The position numbers and the translations under genes are program-made. From contig JARWZZ010000019.1 of NCBI GenBank assembly GCA_029866125.1, positions 62,001 to 126,000 of the forward strand: a stretch of DNA of 64,000 bases, in the 5' to 3' direction. Of this stretch, positions 9,905 through 18,627 are shown piece by piece; within the stretch, counting starts at the first letter, position 1, and every line of letters begins with the position of its first letter. The notes beneath the pieces were generated by a model. It did no database searches. It was not told the origin of the DNA and saw nothing but the letters and a program-made list of their open reading frames with translations. The stretch is from Limnobacter sp. GTDB lineage: Bacteria > Pseudomonadota > Gammaproteobacteria > Burkholderiales > Burkholderiaceae_B.

Positions 9905-11953
9905 TTACATGGTGACCGAAGCTGAAGTCATCACGTTCTTACTGCTGTCATAGGTGTAGTTTGTTCCAGTGATGGATTTCACCGTGAATGTGAAAGTGCC
10001 TGATGCTTTTGTGCTTGTTGACTTGAAAGTCACCGTGCCGTTAGCGCCTGTGATTGCGGTTGGTGCACCCGATACCACGCCGCTCCATCCGCCATTGATG
10101 CTTACACCGGGTACAGGGTTGCCGTTGGCATCCACCACTTTCACGGTTGCGTTGGCGTATTTGACACCATAGCTGTTGTTAATGCCTTGCATCACCAAAG
10201 AGCCTACCGACATGGCCTTGACTGGAATGGGCGCTTTTGTGCTTATTGTTGTGGAGGTTTGGCCGCGCAGCCCGCCATTGTCGGTCACCACAAGGGCCGC
10301 TGTGAAATTACCCGCGTCGGTGTAGGTCTTGCTGACCGTAGCCCCAGTACCCGTTGTTCCGTCCCCAAAGTCCCAATCATAGCTGACGATTGAGCCATTT
10401 GCATCGCTTGAGCCTGCTGCGGAGAAGTTGACAGTCAATGGCGTAAACCCTGATGTGACATCCGCTGACAATTGAACCACAGGCGGCACGTTGGTGCTAA
10501 TCGGGTAGGTGGCAGCAATCGTGTAAGTGCCCACATTGCCGTACTTGGTGTAACCATTCACCAAGGGGTCCGGTTTGCCTGTACCTTCCACACTCAGGTA
10601 ATAAGTACCCTCTGATGTCGAGTTGAAACTCATCAAAGTACCCAGAGTAGTGAGCGCATTGGATTGAGAGAGTACATTCCCCGAAGCATCTTTGAGTGTA
10701 AGCAGTAAGTCTGCACTGGGTGCTTTGACAAAAGGCAAAGCCTTAATGGTCATAGGTCCAATGCCTGCGTTCAACATAAATACATCAATGTCGTTGGGGC
10801 CTTGCAGTCCGCTTTGGATGGATACGCTGTTCAACCCGTTTACAACTGCTGGTTGAAGGGCGGTAGCGGTTGTTGGAACATCACCATGGTCATCCTTGTC
10901 GAACACCGCCCCATTCTTCTGCATGATCAGGTAGTCATCTTGCTGATTGTTCGCTCCGGTGTATTCGCCCTTACTCCATTGCGTCAGGTTTACGTTGTAA
11001 GCTACACCCATAATAGGTCCCCAACTGGTTTCGCCTGTTCCATGGCCACGATAATACTCAAGGGTACTGGTGCCATCATGGTTCAAGCCCAGCGTGTGCC
11101 CGACCTCATGTGAGATGGCATCCGCGACTTTCTTCTCATTGTTCCTCAGAGAATCAGAAAATGCGAACGCGAGCTTGTAATAGTCTGAGGTGCTTGCAAA
11201 TACGCTCAAAAAGGCGAATCCCCCGCAGCCGCAGCTTCCCCTGGTTGTTCCTATTGTCCAGTTCTTTGTAATGATGGTGCGCAATCCAAATTGATTGTCT
11301 GAGAGGGTTGAACGGATGAGTTTTTCTGGTGGAGGCTCTTGTGTGGTGACATTCACATCAAAGGCTGCAAAGTCTTCTGAAACCCGCTTCCAAACACCTT
11401 GAATGAAGGCCAGTTCCGTGTTGTTGAAGCTGCCGGGTATTCCGTCAATGTCGTATCCAACCGCGTTGATGGGGTCCTTCCCGTACAAGACGTTCACTGA
11501 TGTACCCGTTAGTGTGTGGCCGTTAAAGTCCAGGTAAATGGTTTTGGAAGAATTGGGCTTGCTGTGCAACAGGAAGGTTTCCGACAATGGGATGGTCGGT
11601 GTGCTGGGTGTCGCATCTGAAGCGCCATTGGGTAGCAGTGCCTTTTCAATAAAAAACAGTCGACCCTTTTTGTCCATGTGGGCTGAACTGTCTTTGAGAA
11701 ATAACTCTTTAACCTGTTCTGGGCTCATGTCATAAGCCTCAGCAAATTCCTTAAGCTTTCCAGATTTCTGCACTTGATCGTAGGCCTTCTTGCCATTGGC
11801 TTGGTCTGGGAAGTCGAAGTCAGGGTGTTTCTTCTCCTTGGGGGCTACCAGACTTTCAGGCGTTCGTTTTGCTGAGGTATCCGCAAACGCAGGCGCTAAA
11901 ACACTGGTTGCGGTCAATAGGGCGATAAGTTGTTTGATTACCAGATTTTTCAT
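9905..11953 (-). CDS. Secreted metzincin-type metalloprotease with PPC, PKD and Ig-like domains, copy 1
   Basis: A 682-residue secreted protein. A Sec signal peptide ends near AFA-D at residue 24. A propeptide-like region follows, then the catalytic domain with HEVGHTLGLNH at 282-292, the zinc-binding H-E-x-x-H-x-x-G-x-x-H signature of metzincins, and a plausible Met-turn at Met315 (PIMG). A GSCGCGG loop with two cysteines lies near residue 240. Residues about 385-482 resemble a pre-peptidase C-terminal (PPC) domain, 490-572 is a PKD domain (DWDFGDG), and the last 100 residues look like an invasin/Big-type Ig domain. Predicted role: extracellular protein breakdown or surface interaction. It is a tandem paralogue of the gene at 12256, and the promoter region and terminator are shared by descent. 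Confidence 0.87.
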   Translation of the reverse strand: MKNLVIKQLIALLTATSVLAPAFADTSAKRTPESLVAPKEKKHPDFDFPDQANGKKAYDQVQKSGKLKEFAEAYDMSPEQVKELFLKDSSAHMDKKGRLFFIEKALLPNGASDATPSTPTIPLSETFLLHSKPNSSKTIYLDFNGHTLTGTSVNVLYGKDPINAVGYDIDGIPGSFNNTELAFIQGVWKRVSEDFAAFDVNVTTQEPPPEKLIRSTLSDNQFGLRTIITKNWTIGTTRGSCGCGGFAFLSVFASTSDYYKLAFAFSDSLRNNEKKVADAISHEVGHTLGLNHDGTSTLEYYRGHGTGETSWGPIMGVAYNVNLTQWSKGEYTGANNQQDDYLIMQKNGAVFDKDDHGDVPTTATALQPAVVNGLNSVSIQSGLQGPNDIDVFMLNAGIGPMTIKALPFVKAPSADLLLTLKDASGNVLSQSNALTTLGTLMSFNSTSEGTYYLSVEGTGKPDPLVNGYTKYGNVGTYTIAATYPISTNVPPVVQLSADVTSGFTPLTVNFSAAGSSDANGSIVSYDWDFGDGTTGTGATVSKTYTDAGNFTAALVVTDNGGLRGQTSTTISTKAPIPVKAMSVGSLVMQGINNSYGVKYANATVKVVDANGNPVPGVSINGGWSGVVSGAPTAITGANGTVTFKSTSTKASGTFTFTVKSITGTNYTYDSSKNVMTSASVTM

Positions 11954-12255
11954 GGGGCAGGATCCAATTGAGGTTTTGGAACTTCCAATGCTGAGAGAAA
12001 AACAAATCGGTTACCAACCTAAAACTGGCGTCAGAAAATGGATTACATCCTCGTCACTCAAGCCGGGCTTTATTTCAAGCACTTTGCTCACCTGATGGGG
12101 GGGCTTGCAAATGACAGCATTCAATTCTTTCTAGCTAGCCCTTCAATGTGAAGAGCAAAAAAGTTTAGTGGGTAACCGGCTGGAGCTTACTTCACCTGTG
12201 CGAAAGGGCCGGTTCATTTCTGAACCGGCCCCAAGGTTAACTACTTCATCACGTT
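11954..12255. other. Intergenic stretch between the two protease copies
   Basis: About 300 bp without a gene. The part next to copy 1 (11954 to about 12064) is nearly identical to 14308-14418 ahead of copy 2 and must hold the duplicated promoter. A run of seven G at 12097-12103 corresponds to eight G at 14453-14460. The other end holds the terminator of copy 2. I see no small ORF with a ribosome binding site. Confidence 0.7.
12206..12231 (-). terminator. Terminator hairpin after the second metalloprotease gene
   Basis: Perfect 10-bp inverted repeat: GGGCCGGTTC at 12206-12215 and GAACCGGCCC at 12222-12231, with a 6-nt loop. On the minus strand it is followed by only a short T-run, so termination may be incomplete into the copy 1 promoter region. 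Confidence 0.7.
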
Positions 12256-14307
12256 TTACATGGTCACTGAGGCCGAGGTCATCACATTCTTGTTGCTGTC
12301 GTAGGTGTAGTTTTGGCCTGTCACCGACTTCACCGTAAATGTGGCCGTGCCCGAGCTTCTCGTATTCAGCGATTTGAGAACTGCTGTGCCGTTCGAGTCG
12401 GTGATTGCAGTCAAGTTACCACTGACTACACCGCTCCACGAACCACCGATTGAAACACCCGGTAGAGGTGCACCGTTTGCATCCACCACTTTAACCGTGG
12501 CACTCGCATACTTGAAATTTTTATTGCTTCTAAAGCCCTGAACAATCAAGCTTCCCACTGACATGGTTTTGATCGTCACGGGCGAGGTGGTTTTGATGGC
12601 GGTCGTGCTTTGACCGCTGCGCAGCCCGCCATTGTCGGTCACTACGAGGGCTGCTGTGAAATCACCCGCCGCGTTGTATGTCTTGCTGACCGTAGCCCCA
12701 GTACCTGTTGTTCCATCCCCAAAGTCCCAGTCATAGCTGACGATTGAGCCATTTGCATCGCTTGAGCCTGCTGCCGAGAAGTTGACAGTCAATGGCGTAA
12801 GCCCCGATGTGACATCCGCTGACAATTGAGCAACCGGCGGCACGTTGGTGTTAATCGGGTAGGTGGCAGCAATCGTGTAAGTACCCACATTGCCGTATTT
12901 GGTGTAGCCATCCACCAAGGGGTCCGGTTTGCCTGTACCTTCCACACTCAGGTAATAGGTACCCTCGGATGGCGTAGTGAAGTTCATCAACGTGCCCAGC
13001 GTTAGGAGCTCATTGGATTGAGAGAGTACATTCCCCGAAGCATCTTTGAGTGTAAGCAGTAAGTCTGCACTGGGTGCTTTGACAAAGGGCAAAGCCTTAA
13101 TGGTCATAGGTCCAATGCCTGAGTTCAACATAAATACATCAATGTCGTTGGGGCCTTGCAGTCCGCTTTGGATGGATACGCTGTTCAACCCGTTTACAAC
13201 TGTTGTTTGAGGGGCGGTAGCGGTTGTTGGACTATCACCATGGTCATCCTTGTCGAACACTGCCCCATTCTGCTGCATGATCAGGTAGTCATCTTGCTGA
13301 TTGTTCGCTCCGGTGTATTCGCCCTTACTCCATTGCGTCAGGTTTGCGTTGTACGCTGCACCCATAATGGGCGCCCACCTGGTTTCGCCTGTTCCTTGTC
13401 CACGAAAATACTCTAGGGTACTGGTGCCATCATGGCTCAAACCCATAATGTGTCCTATTTCATGTGAGGTAACGTCTGCAACATTTTTCTCCACATTTCC
13501 CATGGTGTCAGAAAATGCGAACGCGATCTTGTAGAGGTCCGAGGTGCTTGCAAATACCCCCACATAGGCGAATCCCCCGCAGCCGCAGCTTCCCGCGGTT
13601 GTTCCTGTTGTCCAGTTCTTAGCAATGATGGTGCGTATGCCAAATTGATTGTCTGAGGCGCTTGAGCGTGTGAGTTTTTCTGGTGGAGGCTCTTGTGTGG
13701 TGATATTCACATCAAAGGCTGCAAAGTCTTCTGAAACCCGCTTCCATACACCTTGAATGAAGGCCAGTTCCGTGTTGTTGAAGCTGCCGGGTATTCCGTC
13801 AATGTCATATCCAACTGCGTTGATGGGGTCCATCCCGTAGCTGGTGTTAACTGATGTACCCGTTAGTGTGTGGCCGTTAAAGTCCAGGTAAACGGTTTTG
13901 GAAGAATTGGGCTTGCTGTGCAACAGGAAGGTTTCCGTCAATGGGATGGTCGGTGTGCTAGGGGTTGCGTCTGAAGTGCCATTGGGCAGCAGTGCCTTTT
14001 CAATAAAAAGTAGTCGACCTTTTCTGTCTGTGTGGGCTGAACTGTCTTTGAGAAATAACTCTTTAACCTGTTCTGGGCTCATGTCATAAGCCTCAGCAAA
14101 TTCCTTAAGCTTTCCAGATTTCTCCAATCTGTCGTAGGCCTTCTTGCCATTGGCTTGGTCTGGGAAGTCGAAGTCCGGGTATTTCTTCTCCTTGGGGGCA
14201 GCCAAACTTTCAGGCGTTCGTTTTGCTGAAGTGTCCGCAAACGCAGGGGCTAAAACACTGGTTGCGGTCAGTAGGGCGATAAGTTGCTTGATAACCAGAT
14301 TTTTCAT
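12256..14307 (-). CDS. Secreted metzincin-type metalloprotease with PPC, PKD and Ig-like domains, copy 2
   Basis: A 683-residue paralogue of the neighbouring protease with the same signal peptide and module order. The active site is HEIGHIMGLSH at 282-292 and the Met-turn PIMG is kept, so both copies should be catalytic. Identity is very high in the signal, pro-region, PPC and PKD parts. Differences cluster around the active site (for example DTMGNVEKNVADVTS against DSLRNNEKKVADAIS) and in the C-terminal Ig-like domain. One residue is inserted before the Ig domain (LRSGQ). That pattern suggests the copies diverged in substrate or binding specificity after duplication. It is divergent from the unknown gene at 14564. 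Confidence 0.87.
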   Translation of the reverse strand: MKNLVIKQLIALLTATSVLAPAFADTSAKRTPESLAAPKEKKYPDFDFPDQANGKKAYDRLEKSGKLKEFAEAYDMSPEQVKELFLKDSSAHTDRKGRLLFIEKALLPNGTSDATPSTPTIPLTETFLLHSKPNSSKTVYLDFNGHTLTGTSVNTSYGMDPINAVGYDIDGIPGSFNNTELAFIQGVWKRVSEDFAAFDVNITTQEPPPEKLTRSSASDNQFGIRTIIAKNWTTGTTAGSCGCGGFAYVGVFASTSDLYKIAFAFSDTMGNVEKNVADVTSHEIGHIMGLSHDGTSTLEYFRGQGTGETRWAPIMGAAYNANLTQWSKGEYTGANNQQDDYLIMQQNGAVFDKDDHGDSPTTATAPQTTVVNGLNSVSIQSGLQGPNDIDVFMLNSGIGPMTIKALPFVKAPSADLLLTLKDASGNVLSQSNELLTLGTLMNFTTPSEGTYYLSVEGTGKPDPLVDGYTKYGNVGTYTIAATYPINTNVPPVAQLSADVTSGLTPLTVNFSAAGSSDANGSIVSYDWDFGDGTTGTGATVSKTYNAAGDFTAALVVTDNGGLRSGQSTTAIKTTSPVTIKTMSVGSLIVQGFRSNKNFKYASATVKVVDANGAPLPGVSIGGSWSGVVSGNLTAITDSNGTAVLKSLNTRSSGTATFTVKSVTGQNYTYDSNKNVMTSASVTM

Positions 14308-14563
14308 GGAGCAGGATCCAATTGAGGTTTTGGAACTTCCAATGCTGAGAGAAAAACCAATCGGCTACCAACCTAAAACTGGCGTCAGAAAATGGATTAC
14401 ATCCTCGTCAGCCAAGCCCCGTGTTGTACTGCACCTAGGGGGTCCCTTGATTGGGGGGGGCTTGTAAATGACGGGATTCCACGCTTTTTGTTTACCCTTT
14501 CTAAGTAACTGATAGAATATTTCAGAGGCATCAAAAGATGGCTATCCAACTCGGAGGTGTAAT

Positions 14564-15247
14564 TTGACTCAAGGCGGCAATCAGGCAATGCCACGGTTGG
14601 TCTGGAGCGAGCATTTTGCCGGAGGGGGGCAAGGCACTTTTCGGTTTGAAGTGACCGAAACCGCCGGGCAGTTTCAGCTGACTGTGCGCGATGAGTACCT
14701 GCTGAATCAGGAATGGACATTGCCCATGCGCAATGCTGGCGAGTTTGACATCGCTTTGGCCGCCGAAAACTTCAAAACCTTGATGTGGCGCTGTGGCCTT
14801 TGGTATTTGCGCAGCCTGGTGGACTCAGTCAACCTTCGACTTGAAAAAGCGCCGGTGGACATGGGGCAGGGCTCGCGCTGGTTGCGTTACAGCTTGCATC
14901 AGGTCAAGGAAAGCCCGTTTGATGACCCCGAGTTAAACAGCCCGATTGCGGTGGTTGACCAACATTATTCCCCCGTTATTTACGTGGACCGGCCGCGCCC
15001 CAGCCAAATGGATTGGATTCAGGAGCCCTGGGCAGCCGTTTTTCTGCATGATGGCACTTTGTTGAGCTGCCTGCCCGAAAATGATGAGTCTTACTACCCC
15101 TTGCGGGATGTGATGGAAGTGGCCATGCAATTCTGTAATGGTTGCTACATTGACCAGGCGGACTTTTTAGGCCGTGTGCACACCCAGTACAAGCCTGCCG
15201 ACAGTCTGCTCGATTTTACTTTTTTGAATACTTGGGGTTTGCCTTGA
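14564..15247 (+). CDS. Conserved-looking protein of unknown function
   Basis: A 227-residue soluble protein, no signal peptide or membrane segment, rich in Trp and acidic residues, and not recognised as any family. The TTG start at 14564 is supported by GGAGGT five bases upstream. An ATG at 14588 is possible but lacks such a site. The stop overlaps the TTG start of the DUF411 gene (TTGA at 15244-15247), so the two are likely translationally coupled. The product has even secondary-structure potential and looks like a stable globular protein. No function is proposed. Confidence 0.75.
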   Translation: MTQGGNQAMPRLVWSEHFAGGGQGTFRFEVTETAGQFQLTVRDEYLLNQEWTLPMRNAGEFDIALAAENFKTLMWRCGLWYLRSLVDSVNLRLEKAPVDMGQGSRWLRYSLHQVKESPFDDPELNSPIAVVDQHYSPVIYVDRPRPSQMDWIQEPWAAVFLHDGTLLSCLPENDESYYPLRDVMEVAMQFCNGCYIDQADFLGRVHTQYKPADSLLDFTFLNTWGLP

Positions 15248-15753
15248 ATAAGTTTTGGATTGTGTTTGTGGCATTGGCAGTCAGTGCATGCGTGGACTCA
15301 GGCAAAAGTGACCCAGCCCAGCCCACAACGCAGGCTGCTCAAGCTTTGGCCAAGGCAGAATCCCGAGTCATTGAAGTGTGGAAAACGCCCACCTGCGGAT
15401 GTTGCAAAGCGTGGATTGAGCACCTGCAAACCGAGGGTTTTGAAGTGGTCGCCCATGATGTAAAAAATGACACATCAGCCTACCGGGCTGCCTTGGGCAT
15501 GCCGTTGGACTACGCAAGTTGCCATTCTGCACGGGTGGGTGGTTACGCCATCGAGGGGCATGTGCCCGCTGCGGACATACGCAAACTGCTGGATGAAAAG
15601 CCCATCGCAGTTGGATTGGCCGTACCTGAAATGCCAATTGGGTCACCCGGCATGGAGCACCCGAGCAACCCCACGCACCGAGATGCTTTTGATGTGCTTT
15701 TGGTCGAAAAGTCAGGCGCAGCAAGGCCTTATACGCATTACCCAGCCAAGTAA
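15244..15753 (+). CDS. DUF411 metal-binding lipoprotein
   Basis: A 169-residue lipoprotein: hydrophobic leader ending in the lipobox AVSAC, then a Ser/Ala/Gln-rich spacer and the DUF411 domain. This domain has the thioredoxin-like start VWKTPTCGCCKAW with a Cys-x-Cys-Cys cluster, and a second conserved region with HSARVGGYAIEGHVP. DUF411 proteins are found in copper and other metal resistance loci and are thought to bind metal in the periplasm. TTG at 15244 is chosen because it overlaps the upstream stop; another in-frame TTG lies at 15232. It converges on the AraC regulator gene 16 bp downstream, with no terminator visible between them. Confidence 0.85.
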   Translation: MNKFWIVFVALAVSACVDSGKSDPAQPTTQAAQALAKAESRVIEVWKTPTCGCCKAWIEHLQTEGFEVVAHDVKNDTSAYRAALGMPLDYASCHSARVGGYAIEGHVPAADIRKLLDEKPIAVGLAVPEMPIGSPGMEHPSNPTHRDAFDVLLVEKSGAARPYTHYPAK

Positions 15754-15769
15754 CTGACTGGCTAAGCTT

Positions 15770-16819
15770 TCAGCCTTTACCCGTGCGGATTTGGCTTGGG
15801 CTGACCCCAAACCACCGTTTGCATGCCCTGCTGAATGCGGATGCATCTGAAAACCCCAAATCCAGTGCAATGGCGGTAATCGGGTCTTTGTCATCTTTCA
15901 AGCGCCGCTCTGCCGCGTCTTTTTTAATTTGGTCCATCATTTCAACCAAGGTGACCCCTTCATCCGCCAGTTTGCGTTGAAGGTTACGGCTACTCATGTT
16001 CATTTGCCGGGCCAAGTCTTCAGCAGAAGGTAGGGGCTCCCCGCTTCGTTTTTGCACCACAGCCTCAATCAACTGCCTTACTTTGTAGGCGCAGCCGTGG
16101 GTGGGTTTCAGCTTTTCAATGGCGGCAGAGCTGGCTTGGTCCAAGTGCGCAGCAATGGCTGCATTGGCCCCTGTCAACGGGGCATTCACAGTTTCTTGGG
16201 TAAACACCAACTTCATTTGTGCTTGCCCGTAAAGCACTTCGGTGCAAAACACTTTGTCGAAAAAATCCAAATGCTGCGCTGCGGGAGGGGGGCGAATAAG
16301 CTCCACCCTCAGCGGCAAAAGTTCTGGCGAGCCCAAGGCTTTGCCCACATTGGCCAGTAGGGCCATAAATCCGTCAGTGGACTGGAATGCGGGCTGAACA
16401 TCCCCGCGCAGGCGAATGGCCAACTCAACCGTGTTGTCTGCTTGGGGTTGCAATAGCATTTCACTGGCATCGGTAATTAATTCGCCAAATTTGCTTAAGC
16501 GCTGAAATGCTTCATTCAGCGTACGGCTTGCCAAAACCGACATGCCCACTGAATGGAAGCTGGTGGGTGTAATAAACCGAATGGTTTTAAGGCCCAATGC
16601 TTCATCCCCGGTTTGCTCAACCGCCAGTTGCCATAGCCGGGTTGTTTTAATCACGGGGAAGCGTGCTTCCGGCTGGTCCATCAAGGCGTAGTCCAGCCCC
16701 GCCTGCTCGAACAGTTGTTCGGGCGAGTGCCCAAGGTGTTTCAAATGCTGTGCCAAACCCTTCATCCAAGTGGCCAATGCCGTGGGGGCTGTCATTGATA
16801 CTGCGGTTTTGATGTTCAT
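15770..16819 (-). CDS. AraC family transcriptional regulator, OruR/Arabinose_bd type
   Basis: A 349-residue DNA-binding regulator. The N-terminal 200 residues correspond to the Arabinose_bd-type effector domain found in OruR/ArgR-like proteins, and the C-terminal 100 residues hold the two AraC helix-turn-helix motifs (SAEDLARQMNMSSRNLQRKLADEG and DLGFSDASAFSRACKRWFG). It is divergent from the membrane desaturase gene (16933) with 113 bp between the starts, so it probably controls that gene and itself from the shared region. The effector is not known; fatty acids or related lipids are a reasonable guess from the neighbour. Confidence 0.88.
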   Translation of the reverse strand: MNIKTAVSMTAPTALATWMKGLAQHLKHLGHSPEQLFEQAGLDYALMDQPEARFPVIKTTRLWQLAVEQTGDEALGLKTIRFITPTSFHSVGMSVLASRTLNEAFQRLSKFGELITDASEMLLQPQADNTVELAIRLRGDVQPAFQSTDGFMALLANVGKALGSPELLPLRVELIRPPPAAQHLDFFDKVFCTEVLYGQAQMKLVFTQETVNAPLTGANAAIAAHLDQASSAAIEKLKPTHGCAYKVRQLIEAVVQKRSGEPLPSAEDLARQMNMSSRNLQRKLADEGVTLVEMMDQIKKDAAERRLKDDKDPITAIALDLGFSDASAFSRACKRWFGVSPSQIRTGKG

Positions 16820-16932
16820 TTGGCGCGTTATGTCATGTGCTTGTCGTTCAGGGTAATGCGTTCCCTGTGACTCCGTTGGATAATCTAATCACATTATAAA
16901 AGCATTGGTAAAAAGCATAATTAGAGGCAGAC
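16820..16932. promoter_or_regulatory. Divergent promoter region, AraC regulator and desaturase
   Basis: 113 bp between two divergent starts, AT-rich in the half next to the desaturase, with TATAAA at 16895-16900. No well-spaced -35 box or clear direct repeats for AraC binding could be singled out by eye. Confidence 0.4.
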
Positions 16933-18054
16933 ATGACTAATCTTACCCAGAAACTGATGGGTTCGGGCGATTCCGGCAAGCCAGCGAGTCGAATCAAGCA
17001 AAACGGCATCAATCCACAAGACCAAAAGAGAATTGCCGCCATCAAAACCGCGATTTTGGCAGAGGGTGACCGCATTCGCGCGCGCTACCCCATTCTTCAG
17101 CACCAAGATGCAATCGGCATGGCCATTTTGATGGGCTCCATGCTGGGCGCGGGCCTGACGGCTTGGGCCTACCTGCACGGTGTTTTGGCCTGGTACATCA
17201 CGATCCCAGTGATTGCGATTTTTCTGTCGTTTACGCACGAGTTGGAACACGACCTGATCCACTACATGTACTTTCGCAAAAACAAGGTGATGCACAACCT
17301 GATGATGGCGCTGGTGTGGATTTCACGCCCCAGCGTGATTAACCCTTGGGCACGCAGGCACATTCATTTGCACCACCATTTGCACTCGGGTACCGAGACT
17401 GATGTTGAAGAGCGCTCAATCACCAACGGCCTGAAGTTTAGCCTGCTCCGTCTGTGGATGATGTTTGACCTGAACTGGGGCATTAAACTTCGCGTGCTAA
17501 GGCTGCCCAGTGATTTGCGCAAGCGGGCTTTGGGCCGTATTGCAGCCGGTAACTTCCCGCTGGCCACCGTGTTTTGGACTTTGTGGCATGTTTACTTCGT
17601 GTACTGGGTGGTGGAAGGTGTAAGCATTCTTGCAGGGGTGCATGTGCCTTGGCCCGACGTGTTGGTCAACAACATGGACACCTACAATGCCATCGCAGTC
17701 GTGCTGTTGGCCCCCAATTTGTTGCGTTCGTTTTCGATCAACTTCATCAGCTCCAATATGCACTACTACGGGGACGTAGAGGACGGCAACTTCGTGCAGC
17801 AATGCCAGGTGCTGAACAGCAAGTGGTTTATCTTGCCGCACCTGTTTTGCTTCAACTTTGGGTCTACACATGGCATTCACCACTTTGTTGTGCGGGACCC
17901 TTTTTACCTGCGTCAGATGACCGCTAAAAAAGCTCATGAAGTGATGCGCGCCCAAGGCGTCAGGTTTAATGATTTAGGCACCTTCCGCCGCTCCAACCGT
18001 TGGGGTGAGGAAAATCAGGTGCAAGGCAAAGCTTCGCCACAAACTGCTGCTTAA
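16933..18054 (+). CDS. Membrane fatty-acid desaturase/hydroxylase family protein
   Basis: A 373-residue integral membrane di-iron enzyme. The three histidine boxes are HELEHDLIH at 102-110, HIHLHHH at 143-149 and HGIHHF near residue 316. Hydrophobic segments flank the boxes in the usual pattern. The family oxidises acyl chains or other hydrophobic substrates using O2 and an electron-transfer partner; the exact substrate cannot be read here. It is divergent from an AraC-type regulator and ends in a strong terminator, so it forms a single-gene unit probably under that regulator. Confidence 0.87.
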   Translation: MTNLTQKLMGSGDSGKPASRIKQNGINPQDQKRIAAIKTAILAEGDRIRARYPILQHQDAIGMAILMGSMLGAGLTAWAYLHGVLAWYITIPVIAIFLSFTHELEHDLIHYMYFRKNKVMHNLMMALVWISRPSVINPWARRHIHLHHHLHSGTETDVEERSITNGLKFSLLRLWMMFDLNWGIKLRVLRLPSDLRKRALGRIAAGNFPLATVFWTLWHVYFVYWVVEGVSILAGVHVPWPDVLVNNMDTYNAIAVVLLAPNLLRSFSINFISSNMHYYGDVEDGNFVQQCQVLNSKWFILPHLFCFNFGSTHGIHHFVVRDPFYLRQMTAKKAHEVMRAQGVRFNDLGTFRRSNRWGEENQVQGKASPQTAA

Positions 18055-18116
18055 AAGCCTTGCCTATACAACTTTAGTGCTATTTGGGTCAAAAGCCCTT
18101 CTCCGTCGGCACAGGG

Positions 18117-18147
18117 GCGCCTTTTGAAAGGAAGGCGCTCTTTTTTT
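18117..18147 (+). terminator. Rho-independent terminator after the desaturase gene
   Basis: GCGCCTT at 18117-18123 pairs with AAGGCGC at 18132-18138, followed by TC and seven T. Confidence 0.88.
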
Positions 18148-18230
18148 ATTCCTCCAAAGGCATAGTGGGATGATTAATGGCTCAGTATTTTCCGGTTTGA
18201 GTCGTCCCTCAGTCACTTACCGTCACCTCC

Positions 18231-18260
18231 TTGGATTTATTGCTTCATCCATCTTATAAT
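18231..18260 (+). promoter_or_regulatory. Sigma-70 promoter for fmdB-DUF502-aspS
   Basis: TTGGAT at 18231-18236 and a perfect TATAAT at 18255-18260 with an 18-bp spacer, 41 bp ahead of the fmdB start. It lies after a terminator and before three closely packed genes, which supports its assignment. Confidence 0.65.
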
Positions 18261-18300
18261 GGGGAGTTTTTCGTCTGAATTACCCTGACTGTTCAATAAC

Positions 18301-18627
18301 ATGCCAATTTATGCTTATCGCTGTGGAGCCTGTGGCTTCGAGAAAGATGTACTCCAGAAGATGAGTGACGACCCCCTCACCATTTGCCCGTCCTGTGGAA
18401 AAGACGCGTATGCAAAGCGGGTTACGGCTGCTGGGTTTCAACTCAAGGGTTCGGGCTGGTACGTGACTGATTTCCGGGGTGGTTCATCTGGCAAGGCAGC
18501 ACCCAGCGCTGCTGGGGAGTCAGCTTCCGGCTCAGGGGCGTCGACTTCGGGTGCATCAACCTCAGCAGCCAGCTCTGCGCCTGCCGCGGCCCCCGTTTTG
18601 CCAGCCTCGTCAGGCAACAAAGAATGA
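18301..18627 (+). CDS. FmdB family zinc-ribbon protein
   Basis: A 108-residue protein with an N-terminal zinc ribbon (CGACG near residue 8 and CPSCG near residue 31) typical of the FmdB/putative regulatory protein family, followed by a low-complexity Ala/Ser/Gly tail from about residue 60. The molecular role of the family is not settled. Its stop overlaps the next start (ATGA at 18624-18627), which indicates an operon with the DUF502 gene and aspS. This association is one I connect with beta-proteobacteria. Confidence 0.9.
   Translation: MPIYAYRCGACGFEKDVLQKMSDDPLTICPSCGKDAYAKRVTAAGFQLKGSGWYVTDFRGGSSGKAAPSAAGESASGSGASTSGASTSAASSAPAAAPVLPASSGNKE

Larger units (their letters stand above)
9854..14476. 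repeat. Tandem duplication of a protease gene unit
   Basis: Two head-to-tail units of about 2.2-2.3 kb, roughly 9854-12122 and 12205-14476. Each contains terminator, protease gene and upstream region. The homology extends past the coding region on both sides, which shows duplication of a whole transcription unit. No insertion sequence or direct repeat was seen at the joints. Confidence 0.8.

Noticed and set aside
9854-14476. Protease duplication as an assembly artefact
   Set aside because: The copies differ at many positions, with a one-residue indel and changed intergenic sequence, so they are real paralogues.
16876-16900. TTGGAT and TATAAA as a promoter of the desaturase gene
   Set aside because: The spacer is only 13 bp, too short for a normal sigma-70 promoter.
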